NCBI GenBank assembly: GCA_021325615.1
Contig: JAJPGU010000005.1
Coordinates: 1-64,000, forward strand
Reading direction: 5' to 3'
DNA length: 64,000 nucleotides
Origin: Nitrososphaerota archaeon
GTDB lineage: Archaea > Thermoproteota > Nitrososphaeria > Nitrososphaerales > Nitrosopumilaceae
The position numbers and the translations under genes are program-made. The notes under the pieces were generated by a model that was given only the letters and a program-made list of their open reading frames with translations, searched no databases and was not told the DNA's origin. Position 1 is the first letter of the stretch. The number at the start of each line of letters is the position of its first letter. Positions 26,423-35,432 of the stretch are shown one piece after another.

Positions 26423-27216
26423 GCAAGCTAGAAGACCTGATCGGCTGGTTTGGCGGGAAGGGCAAGGTAATGGTCGCCCTGTCAGGAGGCGTTGACAGCG
26501 CCCTTGTGGCATATGCCGCATACAGGGCCCTTGGAAGTTCCGCAGTGGCGGTTACTGCAGACTATAAGACGCTTGCCCAGGAGGAGCTTGATTCTGCAAG
26601 GAGGGTCTGCTCCGAGATAGGGATAAGGCATGTCATTACAGAGTATAACGAGCTTGAGAACCCGGATTTTGTTAAAAACGACAAGGACAGGTGCTTCCAC
26701 TGCAGGACCCAGCTTGCGGAGCACCTTGCCGAAATTTTGAGGAAGGAGGGGGCCGATACAGTTGTAGACGGCACCAACGTCGACGACCTTGGAGAGTACA
26801 GGCCCGGCATTGCGGCGCTGCGGGAGGGCGGGGTCAAGAGCCCCCTTGTAGAGGTCGGGCTAGGCAAGCAGGAGATAAGGGAGTGCGCAAGGCAGGCGGG
26901 GCTCTCAGTATATGACAGGCCCTCAAACTCGTGCCTTGCCTCAAGGATTCCATGGGGACTTGAGGTTACGGCTGAAAAGCTTGCAAGGATAGAAAAGGGC
27001 GAGAACATTGTAAAGCACCTCTTTGGCGCAAGGCAGGTCCGCGTCCGGGACCTCGGAAGTTCCGCAAGGATAGAGGTCGGGCGTGACGAGCTTCATTTGC
27101 TAAACGACTCACAAAAGGTTTCAATGGTAACGCAGAGGCTCAGGGAGATTGGCTTTGAGTCCGTCATCATAGACAGGGAAGGGTACCGCCCGGGCAAGCT
27201 CAACGTGATAACTTGA
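26419..27216 (+). CDS. larE: LarE, ATP-dependent sulfur insertase for the pincer cofactor
   Basis: The 265-residue product has the PP-loop ATP site ALSGGVDSALVAY near residue 25, a CxxC pair (DRCFHCRTQL) and the conserved SNSCLASRIP segment, whose Cys is the sulfur donor in sacrificial LarE enzymes. LarE adenylates the carboxylates of the precursor and turns them into thiocarboxylates. Start ATG 26419 overlaps the larC stop. Downstream a cysteine desulfurase overlaps it by 4 bases, suggesting a direct sulfur supply. Whether this LarE is sacrificial or uses an iron-sulfur cluster cannot be decided by eye. Confidence 0.92.
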   Translation: MSKLEDLIGWFGGKGKVMVALSGGVDSALVAYAAYRALGSSAVAVTADYKTLAQEELDSARRVCSEIGIRHVITEYNELENPDFVKNDKDRCFHCRTQLAEHLAEILRKEGADTVVDGTNVDDLGEYRPGIAALREGGVKSPLVEVGLGKQEIRECARQAGLSVYDRPSNSCLASRIPWGLEVTAEKLARIEKGENIVKHLFGARQVRVRDLGSSARIEVGRDELHLLNDSQKVSMVTQRLREIGFESVIIDREGYRPGKLNVIT

Positions 27217-28370
27217 TCTACCTAGACAACGCGGCATCGACGCCGGTGCACCAGAAGGTCATAGACGAGATGATCCCGTACTTTGGGGAGCAGTACGGCA
27301 ACCCCTCCTCCATCCACAAATACGGCAGGACGGCAAACGTTGCAATCCAGGGAGCAAGGAAGAGAATAGCTGAGCTCATCGGCGCGGAACCCAGGGAGAT
27401 CCTGCTGACCTCGGGCGGCACCGAGTCAAACAACACCGCCATTTACGGCACGGCCATGCAGGGAAAGGGCAGGCACGTCATAACCTCGGCGATTGAGCAT
27501 GATGCCGTACTGGAACCCTGCAGGAGGCTTGAGCGCGAGGGGTTCAGGGTGACATACCTCCCGGTAGACAGGCAGGGCCTTGTTGATGTCGAGGAGCTGA
27601 GGCGCCAGGTCTCGCCAGAGACGTGCCTTGTCACGATAATGCTTGCAAACAACGAGGTCGGCACAGTCCAGCCCGTTTCCGAGATTGCAAAAATTGCGCG
27701 CGAGCACAAAATCCCCTTCCACACCGATGCGGTCCAGGCGGTGGGCAAGATACCGGTCAGCGTAAGGGACCTAGGAGTCGACATGCTCTCGGTCTCATCC
27801 CACAAGATAAACGGACCAAAGGGGGTCGGAGCGCTCTACATCAGGACCGGCGTCCAGGTTTCCCCGATGATGCTTGGCGGGGGCCAGGAGGGCGGGCTGA
27901 GGTCGGGCACCGAGAACGTTGCCTCAATAGTAGGCTTTGGCGCGGCATGCAATATGGCAAGGGAAAACCTTGACCAGAACATGGCGCATTTCAGGCGCCT
28001 CACCTCGCTACTTGCCTCAAGGGTCCTGGCAGAGATCCCGGGCACGACCCTTAATGGCCACCCGGAAAAGAGGATTCCAAACAACGCCCACTTTACATTT
28101 CTTGGCGTAAACGGCGAGGATTTAATCATCAAGCTTGACGAGAACAAGATTGCGGCATCGACGGGCTCGGCCTGCTCCGTCAGGATACAAAAGGCGTCGC
28201 ACGTCCTCAAGGCAATGGGCTTTGACCACGAGCAGGTCTCGGGATCGCTCCGCCTGACTGTCGGCACCGCAAACACGGAAGAGGAGATCGGCCAGACTGT
28301 AGACGTGCTAAAGAAGGTGGTCGCAGAGCTTAGGGCAGTCTCGCCCTACAAGGGCAAGCACAACTTCTAG
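27213..28370 (+). CDS. Cysteine desulfurase (IscS/NifS type)
   Basis: The 385-residue product is a class V PLP enzyme that removes sulfur from cysteine. It shows the opening YLDNAASTPVHQKV, the substrate-binding TSGGTESNNTAI, the PLP lysine in SVSSHKINGPKG, and the persulfide-carrying Cys in STGSACSVRI. Start is TTG at 27213, overlapping the larE stop by 4 bases (TTGA), so it is the third gene of the larC-larE operon. Its likely duties are to feed LarE, Fe-S cluster assembly and tRNA thiolation; the operon position favours the first. Confidence 0.9.
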   Translation: MIYLDNAASTPVHQKVIDEMIPYFGEQYGNPSSIHKYGRTANVAIQGARKRIAELIGAEPREILLTSGGTESNNTAIYGTAMQGKGRHVITSAIEHDAVLEPCRRLEREGFRVTYLPVDRQGLVDVEELRRQVSPETCLVTIMLANNEVGTVQPVSEIAKIAREHKIPFHTDAVQAVGKIPVSVRDLGVDMLSVSSHKINGPKGVGALYIRTGVQVSPMMLGGGQEGGLRSGTENVASIVGFGAACNMARENLDQNMAHFRRLTSLLASRVLAEIPGTTLNGHPEKRIPNNAHFTFLGVNGEDLIIKLDENKIAASTGSACSVRIQKASHVLKAMGFDHEQVSGSLRLTVGTANTEEEIGQTVDVLKKVVAELRAVSPYKGKHNF

Positions 28371-28408
28371 ACGCCTATTGCAAAAAGAAAACTGGAAAGA
28401 TTTCCCCC

Positions 28409-31400
28409 CTACTGCACCGTAAACTGGTAGCCAGTCTTGTGGGCAAGCGGCACCAGGGTATCCATCCCGTCCCACACGTACACCTCGGCAGTGTACGAGC
28501 CTGGCGCCTGGGGGGTCCACTTGATCTGCTCGGTCACCTGGTTCGAGGGGCTTATGGTATCTGAGACCCACTTGAGGAAGACCACCCTGCCCGTGCTGTC
28601 CTTTACCTGCACGATATACGAAATCTTCTGGTCATTCTGGTAGTCGCCGTTTGATATGATGTCGTTAAACGTCACGGCCTGGCCCGGCTTGGGGTTCTGG
28701 AGGAGCGGTGCCCCGCTTGCGTCCCCTATCTGTGTGATATGCGTGACCTTTGGCACAAATGCAGGCTGGGACGCCGGTGCCTGCGAGGGCGCAGGCTGGG
28801 ACTGCGAAGGCGGGGCCTGCGCAGGCTGGGAAGGCGCAGCAGCCTGCCCTCCTGATGCCGTGGCAGACGGCGGCACGACTGTCGACCCAATTATGACCGA
28901 CCTTCCGGAGGCGTCTGCATAGTCGTGATACCACGCCTGAATTGTGCCCCCGACCGGCGATATGATGTCGGTCCCGTCCTGGTTGCAGATCCACTGGGGC
29001 ATCTTGAACGACCCCTGGAAAACGCCCGAGCCCGGCGCGGTCTCTGTCAGCGCAAACCCGCTTGCAGAGAGGCCACCGTAAAACTTGCCGCCTACCGTGC
29101 ACTGGTGGTACCTGAACCCCTTTATCCAGATCTCGACAAGTATGTTGCCGTTCCCGTCGCCAACCGTGTCCATGGCAGGGGACGACGGGTCGTTTACAGT
29201 GGTAAATGTCGCGACCGGGTCGGCGGCAAGGTCCGGGTCATAAAGGGTCACCGTTACTACCGAGCCAATGTGGTAGTTTGCCGAGCTGAGGGTTAACACC
29301 CCGGTATGGGTAGGAAGGCTTGACTTGGACGTGACCGATGTGGGCGCGCCTCCTGCGGAGCTTGTGATTGAAAAGTTGACGCCGTTTTGGTCTACCATCT
29401 GGCCGTTGACAAAGAATATGATGTTCGAGCCGGAGGTCTGGAGCCCGCGTATTGTGGCGGGGTCAAACTGGTTCATCTGGTTTGCAACCACGTATTGTAC
29501 CGTACCCGTAAACACCCCGGTCCCGGGCCCCGTCTCCTGGAGCTCGGCCCGGTATACTGCGTTGTTCACGTTCTGCCCGTTCTTCATCCCAAACGAGTCC
29601 ACGTCAAACACTATTGGCTGCGTGTCAGTGGGTCCGGATACGGTCCCAGGCGAGCTTCCAAAGTTTATCTCAAGGTATACCGGGTCAGACGGGGGCTCGG
29701 CCATGATTGCAGACACGGCCGAGGACGGAATCTGCACAAGGCCTTCTGCGGACGTTACCGAGCCCTGCGGGAGTATCACAACCGAGGCGGGGCTTGACGC
29801 GCTGCCAAAGTGAAGCGTCATGCTTGTGCCTGAAAACGACCCGAGTGCAAGCTGATGCTGGAAGGACCTCAGGTCATAGTTGACCCAGTTTGTGCCGCCC
29901 GAGTTTGGCTGGCTTGGGTCTATGAGTATGCTGTCAAGCGAGCCCGCCGTGAGTCCAAGGTTTAGTGTCATCTCGTAAAACGTGGTGTGCGCAGTGGACC
30001 TTGTGTCTATCACGAGCCGCGCCGAGTTGGGGTCTGGGACGCTTGACACCACCGGTATGGGCCCTGAAAGGCTGTTTGGCAGGGCGTAAAGGTTGGCATC
30101 AGACGCAGTATTGAGCGTGACCGGGTTCCCAATCTTCAGCGTCGGCACGACCGCAGACGACCGGAATATGTTGAGGGTCTCGGCGATGCCGGAGTTTAGC
30201 ACCTGTGCCGGGTCGTTGAGCGTGACCTGCTCGCGTTGTCCCGGACCAAATGTCTGCTGGCCCCCTCCCAGGGTCAGCCCGGCAGTGGTGGTGCCGGATA
30301 CTATGGATGTGGACTGGAGGTCGTACTCGATGCTTCCGGCCTGCCCCCTTGGCGCGCCCGGAAGCATGCCTATCGTGGAAAGGCCGTTGTAGTTGCTTGT
30401 GAACACGCCCGTGTTGGGCCCGGTCTCCACAAACGTGACCAGGCTGTTGTATGTAACCGAGTTTACCGTGATCGAAGAGGAGGTCTGCAGGTTGTTTGTC
30501 TTGAGGTTGACCACGCCCCCAAGGCTCATCGCAACCTTTCCGTTGTCCTTAAAGCCGAGGCTTGGAAGGTAGGGGCCCAGGTTTACAAGGCCCGCAGGGT
30601 TGCCGCCCCCGTACTCTGGGAACGCCTGGTAGAACGTGGCTGCAGGGCTTGCGACGTTGAAGGTCCACGAGTCCACCGCGGTCGGGTCCTCGTCAAGCTC
30701 AATGTCGTTAATCGTTGCAAAGACCTCCGACCCTGCGGGGTACGATGTCCTGTCAAGGCTTAGCGAGATGTTCGGAATGTCGGGAGCATACGTGAGGTCC
30801 ACCGACTGGGTGCCTCCCACGCCGTCATATTCCACTGTCACGTCGTTGCTGAAGGTGAACAGCTGGATTACGGGCCATGCGTTGGGGTTGAGGCCTATCT
30901 GTCCCGGCGGAACGCCGCTGTTGGAGTTGAGCGACGGGGCAAACTTGACAACGTTTTCCTGCGCAGGCGACGGCGGAAGCGGGGACCCGCTGCAGACTCC
31001 GAACGACGCAGTGCCCTGGGTTGTACCGGAGAGGCCCGCCGAGTCTGGAATTGCCACCCCGTCGGCCTGCGAAAAGTCCGCCCCGAGTACAGAGGCAGGC
31101 GTGGATGAGGAGCAGAAGACTCCAAAGTCAAGGTTCTGTCCCGGATGTCCTCCAAGCGCGACCTGGTCTGCCTGCCTTGCGGCGTCGGTGTTTGCAAAGA
31201 ACGCATACCAGTACCCGTCGGAGGCCTGCGCCATGCGGAGGGCGCGCCCGTTGACGCTCACGTTTGGCTCGCCCTGGGCCACGTCCAGCTGGTTGTTCTG
31301 GCCCTTTACTATCACCTCCACCACCATCGCCCCGTGGAAATAGTTCTGGAACATGCTGTTCTCCGCGGAGACAAACAGGTTCGGGTGGTCAGAGTAGGCC

Positions 31401-31471
31401 CTTGCCCCTGGCGGCAGCATGCTTGGAAATACAAGGATGACAAGTAGGAAGAGCGCGAATTTTTTGTACAA
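28409..31471 (-). CDS. Large S-layer-like secreted protein
   Basis: The roughly 1020-residue product has a signal peptide (YKKFALFLLVILVFPSMLPPGARA), several beta-rich domains with the recurring pattern DRTSYPAGSEVFATINDIE, ETGPNTGVFTS and ETGPGTGVFTG, a Pro/Gln/Ser-rich linker (about 150 residues before the end) and a C-terminal Ig-like domain with PGSYTAEVYVWDG. These patterns are typical of thaumarchaeal S-layer and other envelope proteins. There is no PEFG tail or C-terminal helix. I prefer the TTG start at 31469-31471, which gives a clean signal peptide and has an AT-rich box 25 bases upstream; a TTG at 31541-31543 would add 24 polar residues. Whether it is the main S-layer protein is uncertain. 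Confidence 0.78.
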   Translation of the reverse strand: MYKKFALFLLVILVFPSMLPPGARAYSDHPNLFVSAENSMFQNYFHGAMVVEVIVKGQNNQLDVAQGEPNVSVNGRALRMAQASDGYWYAFFANTDAARQADQVALGGHPGQNLDFGVFCSSSTPASVLGADFSQADGVAIPDSAGLSGTTQGTASFGVCSGSPLPPSPAQENVVKFAPSLNSNSGVPPGQIGLNPNAWPVIQLFTFSNDVTVEYDGVGGTQSVDLTYAPDIPNISLSLDRTSYPAGSEVFATINDIELDEDPTAVDSWTFNVASPAATFYQAFPEYGGGNPAGLVNLGPYLPSLGFKDNGKVAMSLGGVVNLKTNNLQTSSSITVNSVTYNSLVTFVETGPNTGVFTSNYNGLSTIGMLPGAPRGQAGSIEYDLQSTSIVSGTTTAGLTLGGGQQTFGPGQREQVTLNDPAQVLNSGIAETLNIFRSSAVVPTLKIGNPVTLNTASDANLYALPNSLSGPIPVVSSVPDPNSARLVIDTRSTAHTTFYEMTLNLGLTAGSLDSILIDPSQPNSGGTNWVNYDLRSFQHQLALGSFSGTSMTLHFGSASSPASVVILPQGSVTSAEGLVQIPSSAVSAIMAEPPSDPVYLEINFGSSPGTVSGPTDTQPIVFDVDSFGMKNGQNVNNAVYRAELQETGPGTGVFTGTVQYVVANQMNQFDPATIRGLQTSGSNIIFFVNGQMVDQNGVNFSITSSAGGAPTSVTSKSSLPTHTGVLTLSSANYHIGSVVTVTLYDPDLAADPVATFTTVNDPSSPAMDTVGDGNGNILVEIWIKGFRYHQCTVGGKFYGGLSASGFALTETAPGSGVFQGSFKMPQWICNQDGTDIISPVGGTIQAWYHDYADASGRSVIIGSTVVPPSATASGGQAAAPSQPAQAPPSQSQPAPSQAPASQPAFVPKVTHITQIGDASGAPLLQNPKPGQAVTFNDIISNGDYQNDQKISYIVQVKDSTGRVVFLKWVSDTISPSNQVTEQIKWTPQAPGSYTAEVYVWDGMDTLVPLAHKTGYQFTVQ

Positions 31472-31575
31472 TGACTTTGGACTGCCGGACTTGGAATTAA
31501 CCTTGTCGACTCTTTGGTCCCGGTCCAGCGGGAACGAAACCAAGTTTTAACTAAGGGACCTGCCCGAGCCCATCC

Positions 31576-32085
31576 ATGGTGAACAGGAAGGCGCTGCTCA
31601 TAGTCTCCGGCATCCTTGTGGTGGCAGGCATCCTGATATCATACATGCAGTCAGAGGACGAGATGAACGACATTGCGATAGCGCAGCAGACGGTCTCGTC
31701 AGGCTCGTCGATGAACGTAAGCAAGTCCCTTGACCCGTCCGCCATGAGGGAGGGGGTCTACTCCGTCCAGATTACCGACTTTAAGCAGGGAGAGACCCTT
31801 GGTGCAACCGTCGTCGATCCAAGCGGCATCCAGGTGGCAACAAGCACGGTCACAAAGAGCCCCTACCAGCAGAACTTTACCATATCTTCTGCAGGGCTCT
31901 ACAACCTGAAGATACAGAACAACGCCCAGTCGGACCTCACCGTACAGGGCATAATCGGCTACTACCCCCAGCCCCCCAACATACTTGACCTGGTTTCCAT
32001 AGTGATACTGTTTGCAGGCCTCAGCGGACTTGCAGTGGGGATGATGTACTTTATCAAGACCAGGGGAAAGATGGGCCCTAGTTGA
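31576..32085 (+). CDS. Two-helix membrane protein with an extracytoplasmic domain
   Basis: The 169-residue product has an N-terminal membrane helix (LLIVSGILVVAGILISYM), an exposed beta-rich middle (GVYSVQITDFKQGETLGATVV) and a C-terminal helix (LVSIVILFAGLSGLAVGMMYF) with a basic cytoplasmic end. I do not recognise a named family; similar proteins are found next to envelope genes in thaumarchaea. It is divergent from the S-layer-like gene, and TTTTAAC about 28 bases upstream fits a leaderless start at ATG 31576. Its stop overlaps the convergent winged-helix gene by 8 bases. Confidence 0.68.
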   Translation: MVNRKALLIVSGILVVAGILISYMQSEDEMNDIAIAQQTVSSGSSMNVSKSLDPSAMREGVYSVQITDFKQGETLGATVVDPSGIQVATSTVTKSPYQQNFTISSAGLYNLKIQNNAQSDLTVQGIIGYYPQPPNILDLVSIVILFAGLSGLAVGMMYFIKTRGKMGPS

Positions 32086-32386
32086 GGAACTGGTCAAGTT
32101 CCGTAAGGCCGCTTACCACGCCGTCAAAGGTCTCGTCAGACTCCATTATCTTGTTGAGCTTCTCATGGTCCACGCCATAGATGGATTTTCCGCCCTCGGC
32201 GCGCACCGTTACAAACCCGTGCTCGATGGCATATGAGAGCCTCCGGGCAATCTCGCCCTCGGGCACCTGGACCTTTGAGGAAATGTGCGCCGAGTCCTTC
32301 TCGCCGTCCTCAAGTTCCGCAAGGATCGACGATACCTGCGGGTCGACAAGTGTTTCCAGCATCTTTTTCCTGTCAAATTCAGCCAT
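32078..32386 (-). CDS. Winged-helix protein, third gene of the MoxR operon
   Basis: The 102-residue product folds like a DNA-binding winged helix: an ArsR-like helical core (VSSILAELEDGEKDSAHISSKVQVPEGEIARRLSYAIEHGFVTVR) with a short wing and an acidic C-terminal helix. No cysteine metal site is visible. Start ATG 32384-32386, 6 bases after the VWA gene stop. It may regulate the operon or act as a protein adaptor; the sequence does not decide. Confidence 0.68.
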   Translation of the reverse strand: MAEFDRKKMLETLVDPQVSSILAELEDGEKDSAHISSKVQVPEGEIARRLSYAIEHGFVTVRAEGGKSIYGVDHEKLNKIMESDETFDGVVSGLTELDQFLN

Positions 32387-32392
32387 CAATAC

Positions 32393-33724
32393 CTACCATC
32401 CATGCCGCGAGCTGAGGACCTTCCGCTTGTTGAGGATAAAATCGTTTATGAGCACCCTGCCTATTTTTTCCGGGTTGATGTAGTAGGCCCTGCCCCTGAG
32501 CTGCCTCTCCAGGCCCTCGACGTAGCTTAGGAGCTCCTCCTCTTCTGATACCATTATGGTGTCTATCTCAATCCCCTCCCTCCTGCACTTTTTTGCCTCC
32601 TGCAGGGTCTTGGCGTGGATGGCGGGGTCCACCTGCTTGTACCGGTAGCAGAGGTAGACCATCTCGTCGCGTATGTCAAGCCTAGAGTCCCTCTCGGTCC
32701 TTATCTTTGACATGGTGGCAGCGTCGGGCTTGTAAAAGTGCGAGTAGGGCTTTTCCGAGAGGATCGCCTCCTTCTGGGACTCGTCGTCTACAAAGCACGC
32801 CGAGGGCTGCCCGTCAGTTATCATGACTATCCTCTTGTTGTGGGCCCCGTCCTTTTTGAGGATCTTCAGGGCTAGGCGGAAGGCCGCCTGGTAGTTCGTA
32901 TAGTGGAGGAAGTTGTCGTTTGCGTCATAGGTCTTGAGGTACGGGATGTCCCGCGGCTTGACCTCGGAGGCAAGGGAGCCGAACCCGACGATGTAGATCG
33001 AGTCGCTTGGGAAGAACTTTTTGTTGAGCACGTAGAGGGCCCACAGGGCCTTCTTTGCAGCCTCTATCCTGCTGCCCTCGCCCGACCCTGCCGAGTACTT
33101 CATGGTGGAGCTAAGGTCTATGCAGTAGACAACCCCCACCTTTACCTCCTCCCGGGTCTCGAACCTTTCAAAATCCTCGAACTTGATCTCGATTGGAAAC
33201 TTCCCGCCCCCTGACCTCTGGACCGAGTTGAGGACGGTGCGGGGGATGTCGATGTTCTTGAATTCCTCGCCCCTCTCAAGCTTGGAGGTGCTGTCAAGCA
33301 GTATTCCCCCCGACCCGATGTTTTTTGTCTCATGGAGCCCAAGGCCCCCCTCGTTTATCGCCTTGACAATGTCGTCAAGCATCCTCTGCCCTATCTCAAA
33401 GAACCCCTTCTTTGTGAGCCACTTCTTGTCCTCCTTGAGGTAGCCCTTCCTCTGGAGGTATTTTGTGATGGGCTCGTCGCTGCCCATGGACTCGGTCTGC
33501 TTTTCCTGCTCGTCCTCCTTTTGGCCTGCCTTTCCTTCCGTTGCGGCCCCCTGGAGGATTTTTTCAAGGTCCTGGACCGACGGGGTCTTTTCCTTGAGCG
33601 CCTGCCTTGCCATGGCCTTGAGAATCCTTGTAAGCTGCTCGTTTGAGACCTCCGGCTCGGACGAGCCCTCCTCCTTTTTCTCGCTGCTAAGCGAGTAGAC
33701 AAAGTTCGAGGTGCTACGCGGCAA
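32393..33724 (-). CDS. VWA-domain protein, partner of MoxR ATPase
   Basis: The roughly 443-residue product has an acidic, charged helical N-terminal half (residues 1-180) and a C-terminal von Willebrand A domain with a metal site: DLSST (DxSxT form of the MIDAS), the Thr in HYTNYQAAF and the Asp in MITDGQP. Start TTG at 33722-33724 overlaps the end of the MoxR gene by 11 bases; a longer reading frame upstream runs inside MoxR out of frame and looks false. AAA+/VWA pairs act in metal insertion (chelatase-like) or in assembly of metal-containing complexes. Confidence 0.8.
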   Translation of the reverse strand: MPRSTSNFVYSLSSEKKEEGSSEPEVSNEQLTRILKAMARQALKEKTPSVQDLEKILQGAATEGKAGQKEDEQEKQTESMGSDEPITKYLQRKGYLKEDKKWLTKKGFFEIGQRMLDDIVKAINEGGLGLHETKNIGSGGILLDSTSKLERGEEFKNIDIPRTVLNSVQRSGGGKFPIEIKFEDFERFETREEVKVGVVYCIDLSSTMKYSAGSGEGSRIEAAKKALWALYVLNKKFFPSDSIYIVGFGSLASEVKPRDIPYLKTYDANDNFLHYTNYQAAFRLALKILKKDGAHNKRIVMITDGQPSACFVDDESQKEAILSEKPYSHFYKPDAATMSKIRTERDSRLDIRDEMVYLCYRYKQVDPAIHAKTLQEAKKCRREGIEIDTIMVSEEEELLSYVEGLERQLRGRAYYINPEKIGRVLINDFILNKRKVLSSRHGW

Positions 33725-35348
33725 CGTACGAGCCCTCTTTCCTGTCAAGGATCTTGGGCTCAAGGAGGCACAGGCCGTCAAGCGCAAGCTCAAGGGCTGC
33801 CGCCCGCAACTCGTGCCCTGACGCGTCGGAGAACTCAAATGATCCGGCCTGGATTCCGTGGGACTTGGCCTGCCTGACGAACTCTGCCTGGTCCGAGAGG
33901 GCCCTCTGGTAAACCTTCTCCACAAGGCCCGCAAGGGCGCCAAAGTTCTTGAGCTGGTTCTCGTACGAGTTTGCCATGCTGTTTGACCCAACAATTGACT
34001 GCGATACCACAAAGTTCTTGCCTGCAAAATCGCCCTTTATCCCCTCAAGCACCTCCTGGCCCGCCTCCCTGACGTATTCAAGCGACGTGTCCCGGACGGC
34101 CAAGTCTACGAGTGTCCTGAGGGTCTTGTGGCGGTTCTCAGCCGTATCGTCAAGTTCGGCAAGCTCAAACTTGGCGCACTGGCCTATGCAGGAAATGTCG
34201 CTGGGCCTTGGGACCGGCATGATTTCATGCGAGAGGGCGCGCGTCCTTTCGGCCTCCCCCACCAGGAGCTCGAGCCCGTGGACCGACATCCTCACCGAGA
34301 CGCCCTTGTCCTGGTTTATCTCTGGGCTCTTGCGGGCGTTCTGTGCGACCCGTACAAGCAGTTTGAGCATGAACACCGGAACGAAGGACTTGGGGATCCT
34401 GGACTCCTGCGCCACTATGAGCATCTCGTCCCCGACTGTCTTTGGATAGTGCGTATGGATGTGGCTCTTGAGCCTGTCATAAAGCGGCTCGATTATCTTT
34501 CCCGCGTGCGTGTAGTCAATCGGGTTTGCAGTTGCAAGGAACGCAGTCTTGGGCTCAAAGACCACGGGATACGCACCGGTCGTGAACCTGCCCTCCTGCA
34601 GCACCGAGAGCAGGGCTACCTGCTTCCTCGTGTCAAGCACCGGGAGCTCGTCTATGCAGAAAAGCCCGTGCTTTGCCTGCATCAGCTGGCCCGGCGAGTA
34701 CGACTCTATCTCGTAGAGCTCGGTCCCCTTCTTTGTTATCTTTATGGCGTCAATCTGGCCCACCAGGTCTTTTACCGAGATGTCCGGCGTGGCAAGGACG
34801 TACTTGAACCTATCCTTTCCCCCCACCCAGTCTATCGGCGTGTCAAGCTTGTTGTCCCGGATCTTTGCCTTGCTGTCGGCGTCGATGAAGAACCTCGGGC
34901 TTGGCATGGCGCCGTCCCTGTCAAGCAGGAGCCCCGCAAGCTCAGAGGCCGGAAGGTCCATCGGGCAGTCGTTTGTAATGCTTCCGCGGATTACCGGCAT
35001 CGGCGAGAGGAGGTTCTCGGCTATTGACTGGGCAATCTTTGTCTTTGCCTGGCCTATCTGCCCGACAAGAATCATGTCGTGGCCCGAGAGTATGGCCCTG
35101 TCAAGTGCAGGAACAACGTCGTCTTCAAACCCTATGATCCCCGGGTACTTGGCGGAGTTGGACTTTATCTTCGAGATGAGGTTGCGCCTGAGCTGCTCCT
35201 TTGCCCCCACAATCTTGTAGTTTATCTCAAGCAGCGCGCCAAGGGTCCGGATCTTCATGTAGTCTTCCGGAACTCCGGCCATGACCTCGGTATACTTTGG
35301 AGCCGAGGAGTAGCTGCGATTAACAATACCTTCAAAATCCTGTGCCAT
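33714..35348 (-). CDS. MoxR-type AAA+ ATPase
   Basis: The 544-residue product has an AAA+ module with a MoxR-style Walker A (GQIGQAKT, Ala in place of the second Gly, as in MoxR proteins), Walker B FCIDELPVLD, sensor 1 TANPIDYTHAG and arginine finger region EPLYDRLKSH, then a long helical C-terminal part that is larger than in simple MoxR proteins. ATG 35346-35348 is preferred over an upstream TTG since ATTTAAAG lies 25 bases before it. It leads an operon with a VWA protein and a winged-helix protein. It resembles both MoxR and magnesium-chelatase I subunits; the AKT loop favours MoxR. Confidence 0.82.
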   Translation of the reverse strand: MAQDFEGIVNRSYSSAPKYTEVMAGVPEDYMKIRTLGALLEINYKIVGAKEQLRRNLISKIKSNSAKYPGIIGFEDDVVPALDRAILSGHDMILVGQIGQAKTKIAQSIAENLLSPMPVIRGSITNDCPMDLPASELAGLLLDRDGAMPSPRFFIDADSKAKIRDNKLDTPIDWVGGKDRFKYVLATPDISVKDLVGQIDAIKITKKGTELYEIESYSPGQLMQAKHGLFCIDELPVLDTRKQVALLSVLQEGRFTTGAYPVVFEPKTAFLATANPIDYTHAGKIIEPLYDRLKSHIHTHYPKTVGDEMLIVAQESRIPKSFVPVFMLKLLVRVAQNARKSPEINQDKGVSVRMSVHGLELLVGEAERTRALSHEIMPVPRPSDISCIGQCAKFELAELDDTAENRHKTLRTLVDLAVRDTSLEYVREAGQEVLEGIKGDFAGKNFVVSQSIVGSNSMANSYENQLKNFGALAGLVEKVYQRALSDQAEFVRQAKSHGIQAGSFEFSDASGHELRAAALELALDGLCLLEPKILDRKEGSYVAA

Positions 35349-35432
35349 TATCGTAAGTAGAGCCAAATCCGATTTAAAGTGTTATTTCCCCTTCGTATGG
35401 TTTTTATCGGGGGTTTGGTCGTTTTTCAATAC

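Noticed and set aside
33725-34027. N-terminal 101 residues of the longest VWA reading frame
   Set aside because: They are read out of frame inside the MoxR ATPase gene and are rich in Arg, Ser and Thr; a TTG at 33724 gives a proper overlap start.
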